From Amorphochlora amoebiformis (taxonomy: Eukaryota; Cercozoa; Chlorarachniophyceae), in NCBI GenBank assembly GCA_054601695.1, contig BAAHQB010000071.1, forward strand, positions 248,001 through 312,000: 64,000 nucleotides of DNA, read 5' to 3'. The position numbers were made by a program, and so were the translations under genes. The notes beneath the pieces were generated by a model. That model saw nothing but the letters and a program-made list of their open reading frames with translations, was not told where the DNA came from and did not search any database. Shown piece by piece: positions 20,289 to 64,000 of this stretch; the first letter of the stretch is position 1, and each line of letters begins with the position of its first letter.

Positions 20289-20475
20289 TACACGCTTATA
20301 TAAACTTTTTGAGAGTCTCCAAAATGTGCATATACACTTGAGAGGATGTATGGATACACATATAATATCTATATGTATAACAATATATATATATATATAT
20401 ATAAATATATAATATACTTCTTGAGAGTGAGACATATCTCAAAGACTTGCACATGCACTTGAGAGGCTAGCCCCA
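20080..20475. repeat. three degenerate copies of a TTGAGAGTGAGA...CTTGAGAGG unit
   Basis: Copies start near 20090, 20305 and 20415, each ending in CACTTGAGAGG and separated by TA tracts. The first copy has an internal 22-bp duplication of a GAGATTAATCAGAAAACGTG word. A single trace of the same word, CCTTGAGAGGATACGTAC, occurs at about 19892. Confidence 0.75.
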
Positions 20476-20940
20476 CGACGCTCCTATGTATATAAATATA
20501 TCATATATATCATATATATATATATTTATATATAGTGTAAATATATGTATCTTTACCGATATACATACATACATACGTACCTACGTATATATATATATAT
20601 ATGTAAATATATATATGTATATGTATATATGTATATATATATATACAGTGTTAAAGCAACAATATAAATAGCATGAAGAGATGCAGTTCGAAGAGTAGAT
20701 ATCGATAGCGTGTTAAAACATCGTCGTACATATACTATAGATATCTGGAAATTGCTGGAGATTTCGGAGATTCTTGGAGATTGTCACAATTGGTAGTACC
20801 CAGCGGTACCCGGCAGCACCCGCTAGTGGCTTCGAGGTGCGTGATAAAGCATGACATCACGTCAATGTCACACAGTCAACCCTTAGTACCCATCCTAGCC
20901 ACCCTTTTGTAACACAGCCAATTTGTAGTCCTATGTAGTT

Positions 20941-20990
20941 GCAGTACCCATGCAGTTGCAGTACCCATGCAGTTGCAGTACCCATGCGTG
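20941..20990 (+). repeat. 17-bp tandem repeat, three copies, next to a stop codon
   Basis: GCAGTTGCAGTACCCAT is repeated almost exactly three times, ending a few bases downstream of the stop codon (20995) of the minus-strand gene. Looser GTACCC-containing words continue to about 20800. Confidence 0.85.
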
Positions 20991-20994
20991 AAAA

Positions 20995-26069
<5,075 letters not shown>

Positions 26070-26440
26070 TAGCCTAACCCTAATCCCAGCCCCCACAATG
26101 TGGAGGAGTCAATGGTCCTCGGACTAAGACATGCTGAATAACCTGACTCTAATCCCAACCCATCCAGACACGTGTCCGAATCTAACCCTAAACCTAACCC
26201 TAGCCCTAAACACGAGCTCTATTCCTAACCCTAACTCTAACCGAGTCAATGGTCCTCGGACTAGGACATGCTCTAATCCTAACTATAAACTCTAACCTTA
26301 ACCCTAACCCGAGCCTACCTTAACCCTAACCCTAACCCTAACCGACCCCAACCCTAACCGACCCAAACCCTAACCCTAACCGACCCCAACCCTAACCGAC
26401 CCAAACCCTAGCCCTCTACTGACCGCGGCTTCGGCGAATT
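26070..26440 (+). repeat. telomere-like repeat, C-rich arm
   Basis: Degenerate CCTAACCC and CCGACCCAAACCCTAACC words, with two copies of GTCAATGGTCCTCGGACTA (near 26109 and 26237). This arm faces the G-rich arm to its right. Confidence 0.85.
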
Positions 26441-26960
26441 GGGCCTGAGCTCGGATATATTCATCCTCAGGGGTCATTGTTCCTAGGGTTAGGGTTAGGC
26501 TTAGGATCAGATTATTCAACATGTCTTCTCCGTTATTTGTCTGTGGTTACGGTTACGGTTAGGCTTAGGGTTTGGGTCAGGGTTAGCGTTGAGGTAGGGT
26601 TGGTCACGCTTGGTTAGTGTTTAAATAGGTCTAAGATTAGTGTTAGGATCAGATTATTCAGCACGTCTTAGTCCGAGGACCATTGACGCCTAGGGTTAGG
26701 TTGGGGTTAGGGTTAGAGTGAGAGTAAAGGGATTGCTAAGGATTAGGGTTGGGTTTGGTTATGATAGCTGGGGTTAGCGTGGGGTTAGCATTATGATTAG
26801 AGTTGAGGTTAGGTTTGCTTTAGGGTTAGGGTTAGGGTAGGGTTTGAGTTAGGGTTAGGGGTTTCATGATTGGTGGTGTTGGGGTTAGGGTTACGGTTAG
26901 ATTAGGGTTAGGCATAGGGTTAGGGTTATGGTTAGGTTAGGGTTAATGTTGAGGATACCG
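26441..26960 (-). repeat. telomere-like repeat, G-rich arm of an inverted block
   Basis: After about 40 bp of unique sequence the repeat switches strand to GGGTTAGGGTTA-type words. The reverse complement of the CCTCGGACTA word, TAGTCCGAGGACCATTGAC, appears at about 26,670, so the two arms are related by inversion and not by chance composition alone. Confidence 0.85.
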
Positions 26961-27063
26961 TTAGGACCGGATGTAATATTGAGGAGAGTCTGGTTTGTGA
27001 ATATGCATATTAGTTCATATATAACATATATATATATATAAATCTATATATATATATATACGC

Positions 27064-27117
<54 letters not shown>

Positions 27118-27214
27118 TAAACAAACTGTATATGAGTATGTATATATGTTTATGTATTATTCTTATATGTATAGAAATGTATATGGATATATCTGTGTAT
27201 TATAACACATATAA

Positions 27215-27274
<60 letters not shown>

Positions 27275-27387
27275 CACACATATTTATACATACATGTATA
27301 TATATAAGCATATATACATATATATATATATATTACATATATATATATATGTATGTATATATGTATATATATATATATATATTCATA

Positions 27388-38143
<10,756 letters not shown>

Positions 38144-38883
38144 CTTGTAACATTATTTCAAAATTCGAAAGAAATGCAAAGAGAATTAAACCGTTGCGAA
38201 TTGTTGTGGGGACAGAGCATTAGAAACAATTACAATTCACCTATTGGGTGTTGAGATGAAGACCACTACAGCCGTAATTAGAGCCAGAAGTCGTAGCCTA
38301 ACACATACAACCGACACACGATTATCAAGGACTATTGCGATAGGAGCTCCCTCCCGGAAAGAATTAAGTGGGCTTTATGATGGTTAATAAATAAGTTTGG
38401 TGTATTTTGAGATCATAGACGACAGTGTAAGGACAGGCCATTGGCGACAGACTTTGGGTTGGTTTCACAAAGTCGCCTGCTAAGTGCTTGCACACCCCTT
38501 CGCTCGCTTGGCGACAGAACTGGTCATCTCGAGAGAATATTGAGATATTTCCAACACTTCACAAAAATACAGGGGGAAAATCGACCCCAAAGAGAAAATT
38601 TTCAAGTCAACCCTACCAGCTGCGACTGCTATATCCTCGACAAGGCCTTGACGTCGGCGGCATGGAAGAATGACAGGACATGTGGAGATGTCCCACGGTT
38701 GTCCTGATGTGTTATAAATTAAAGTCAATATGTATATATCTAAACCTAAATATATTCTTTTGCTGGCTATAAAATTTTGACTGTTGTGATTTTAGGTAAT
38801 TCTAACTCATTCAAAAGCGAGTCGGAACTTTCCAAACGTGACCGAGGCGTAGCAGGCTGGGTATGCTCCCCTCCCACCACCAT

Positions 38884-39014
38884 GGGTTTCGGCACGCTGC
38901 GCTGGAGGTAAAACGAACAAAGTCCAGATTTTGAAACAAAACGATACCCCAATCTTGACTGGAATACCGCATCGCTAGGTCGGGAAGGAGAGTATCTCCC
39001 GCGAAAACTCTTTG
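38884..39014. promoter_or_regulatory. candidate bidirectional promoter region upstream of the CHAT-NLR gene
   Basis: This 131-bp gap is the third example of the head-to-head pattern if the ATG at 38883 (minus strand) is real. The plus-strand start at 39015 is well placed. No TA repeats and no clear core elements were seen. Confidence 0.35.
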
Positions 39015-52024
<13,010 letters not shown>

Positions 52025-52564
52025 ACCTTTGAAATCGTAGCTGAAGTAACGTTTCTAAATACATGGTATGGTGTTTTGAATGATCAGGTTGCGTTGGGCA
52101 AAACAATGTAAATGCGCCTGACGTACGTAGGCTCAACAATTTGGAGAACTAGAATAAGAGTCTAGGTAGTCCCGACTCCCAAGCTACCCGTCCGTGCGTG
52201 TCTGTTCGTTACTGACTAGAATCTTGACTGTCGAAACTTGTCCATTTATTCTGTAATTGTAATTGTATTCTAGTATTACGCTTGTATATCGTCACTCAAC
52301 CATCTGGGATGTACATCATTTTATCGTATTTCGTTAACCCGAAATCGCATAAGCGTACGTTTAGCTGTAGGTCTAGGTAGGTACGTAGTATTTAGAGTAT
52401 ATCTAGTATATCTCTAGAAATCTAATATACTAGATCTAGTAGATATACTATGACGAGCGTGGTATTCTAGGTATTGGTATTGTATGTCTAGATGTGTCTA
52501 TCATAGTGTGTGTTTCTCTCTTTTCATGATCGATCATGTTGCGCTAGATACACACACTGGAGTC

Positions 52565-52620
<56 letters not shown>

Positions 52621-52871
52621 TCTAGATATATCTAGATATATATATATATATATATATTTATACATATATATGTGTGTGTGTGTGTATATCTAGTATATAT
52701 TATCTAGATATATCTGTACATACACACACACACATATATATATCTAGATATATATATATATATATATATGTACTAGATGTAATTTACACGAACACACAAT
52801 TAATTTACACAACACACACATATATATCTAGATATATATATACATATATCTGATATATATGTATGCATATG

Positions 52872-52903
<32 letters not shown>

Positions 52904-53467
52904 CTAGTATCTAGAGTATATATATATATTATATATGTATATATATATATATATACGTATATATACATTTATTTGACTTACACACAAGACACTCAGTCTG
53001 AGATGTCTAGGATGTACCTAGATCTAGATGACACTTTAGAGTTAGGAAAAGCCTGTAAAACTTTTGTTCACTGTTCATCAATTGCATTCATCCACTGAGC
53101 TTGAAGGTATCATGCTATATGACACATTTACGCGTGTATCTACTAGTGTATCTACTAGTAGTAGTCTTGTTAGTACTAGTACTGGTAACAACCACCCACC
53201 CCACTAGTATCACTAGTATAGATCTAGTCAATATCTAGAATATCGGTACGCACCCCCTACTAGTACTATACTAGTATAGTCTAGATAGCAGTAGTACCCT
53301 CCAGATGTTCTAATAAATCTGCTAGATGTGGTCATTATCTGTATGTGAAACTCAAATTCAAAACCGAACATGCTCTGGCTCCGATGCTACAACCCAGCTA
53401 AATACCAGCCTTGAACTCTACTGTCCGGTGACATCCATAAAGCTGATAAATGTTATCTTCGAGGAAT
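52025..53467. other. tail-to-tail intergenic region, CTAG-rich with TA tracts
   Basis: It lies between the NLR-like and kinesin stop codons. Positions 52025-52450 and 53100-53467 are unique but dense in CTAG (TCTAGATATATCTAG, ACTAGTACTAG). Positions 52560-52970 are (TA)n interrupted by CTAGATATAT. No exon was found. It probably contains both 3' UTRs. Confidence 0.6.
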
Positions 53468-63493
<10,026 letters not shown>

Positions 63494-63781
63494 CGGGTTT
63501 TTCGATCGCGGTTGCTATCGCTTTTGGCTTGCCTTCATTGCCTGATTGTGAAGGATGGATTTTGGGTGATATCGCACTCTTTGTTCGGCGGTAACTCCAT
63601 ATTAAACTGTTAGAGGGCTTATCAACATTACTTAAGTCATGCAACCGAAGCGGAAACTGACAATGGCGCCGACCCCGACGACGAAACTACAGGTGCCTTC
63701 CGGCTGATTCTAGCTGCGCTCTGGCTAGGAGAGCTATTGTTCAGATAGTTTATAATCTGTATATTATGTCCAGGCTTGAAA
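63494..63781. promoter_or_regulatory. bidirectional promoter region, kinesin-3 / MOK-type kinase
   Basis: 288 bp between the two divergent ATGs, unique sequence without TA repeats. It is the longest of the four head-to-head gaps. I saw no confident X-box-like ciliary element by eye. Confidence 0.5.
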
Positions 63782-64000
63782 ATGCTGAAACCCGGAGCGT
63801 CCTTTGGAAGTAAGTGCAAAAAACCATCTAACAAGTATCAATGCTTGAAATGTAGCGCTAGCCAGCCTATTATATCTGGAGTTCGACGGATATTCTACAC
63901 TTGAACCCACAATAACCATTATAGAATACCGTCTGGTTTCCAAGAAGGGCGAGGGCACGTTCAGTGAGGTGATCAAGGCTCAGTCCAAGACAGGGGCTAT
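63782..64000 (+). CDS. MOK/LF4-type (RCK family) MAP kinase-like protein, 5' part only
   Basis: Exon 1 is 63782-63809 (MLKPGASFG plus one base, perfect GTAAGT donor). Exon 2 starts at 63925 and runs off the window. Joined, they read KYRLVSKKGEGTFSEVIKAQSKTGA. The glycine-loop GEGTFSEV followed by KAQSKTG is characteristic of MOK/LF4 kinases, which restrain ciliary length in Chlamydomonas and vertebrates. Other RCK kinases (MAK, ICK) have a different loop (GDGTYGSV), so MOK is favoured. Only the first 33 residues are visible. Confidence 0.8.

Noticed and set aside
38441-38707. 88-residue plus-strand frame upstream of the NLR-like gene
   Set aside because: No homology and no phase-compatible connection to 39015; the region more likely holds a minus-strand exon (38653-38703), itself uncertain.

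Overview
The window is nuclear DNA of a flagellated, intron-rich eukaryotic microbe, most likely an alga or other protist. The evidence is spliceosomal GT-AG introns, a Golgi SNARE, a kinesin-3, the start of a MOK/LF4-type ciliary kinase, the standard genetic code and TTAGGG-type telomeric motifs. I cannot place the lineage. About half the bases are (TA)n microsatellite, confined to introns and intergenic DNA. Long uninterrupted TA/AT 'ORFs' are repeat translations, not genes.

I rebuilt every gene by hand from protein similarity, GT-AG boundaries and reading phase. Nine genes are supported. Left to right: an unrecognised 162-aa gene (-); NFU1-like Fe-S scaffold (+, 10 exons, 249 aa); a three-RRM Gbp2/Hrb1-like mRNA-export protein with an N-terminal UAP56-binding-like motif (-, 4 exons, 356 aa); syntaxin-5/Sed5 (+, 9 exons, 302 aa); an unrecognised 122-aa gene (-); two unrecognised multi-exon genes (-); a 36-exon NLR-like gene encoding CHAT protease, STAND/NB-ARC NTPase and TPR-like repeats (+, 1099 aa); a 30-exon FHA-containing kinesin-3 with a possible C-terminal CVLL prenylation box (-, 1149 aa); and the first two exons of a MOK/LF4 kinase (+, cut by the window end).

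Layout: genes alternate as head-to-head pairs separated by only 78-288 bp between start codons (unknown/NFU1, Gbp2-like/SNARE, unknown/CHAT-NLR, kinesin/MOK), implying shared bidirectional promoters, and tail-to-tail pairs. The tail-to-tail gaps are rich in CTAG palindromes. From 16.9 to 27.4 kb the sequence holds interstitial telomere-like repeats (including a large inverted block at 26.1-27.0 kb), purine/pyrimidine tracts and degenerate tandem families.

The most interesting item is the CHAT-NB-ARC-TPR gene at 39.0-52.0 kb, a receptor-like protease with the architecture of bacterial and fungal immune/cell-death STAND proteins and an intact His/Cys pair. A second theme is that short pieces around splice sites have been tandemly copied between TA tracts, including duplicated 5' splice sites. 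The kinesin and MOK kinase sharing a promoter region suggests co-regulated ciliary functions.
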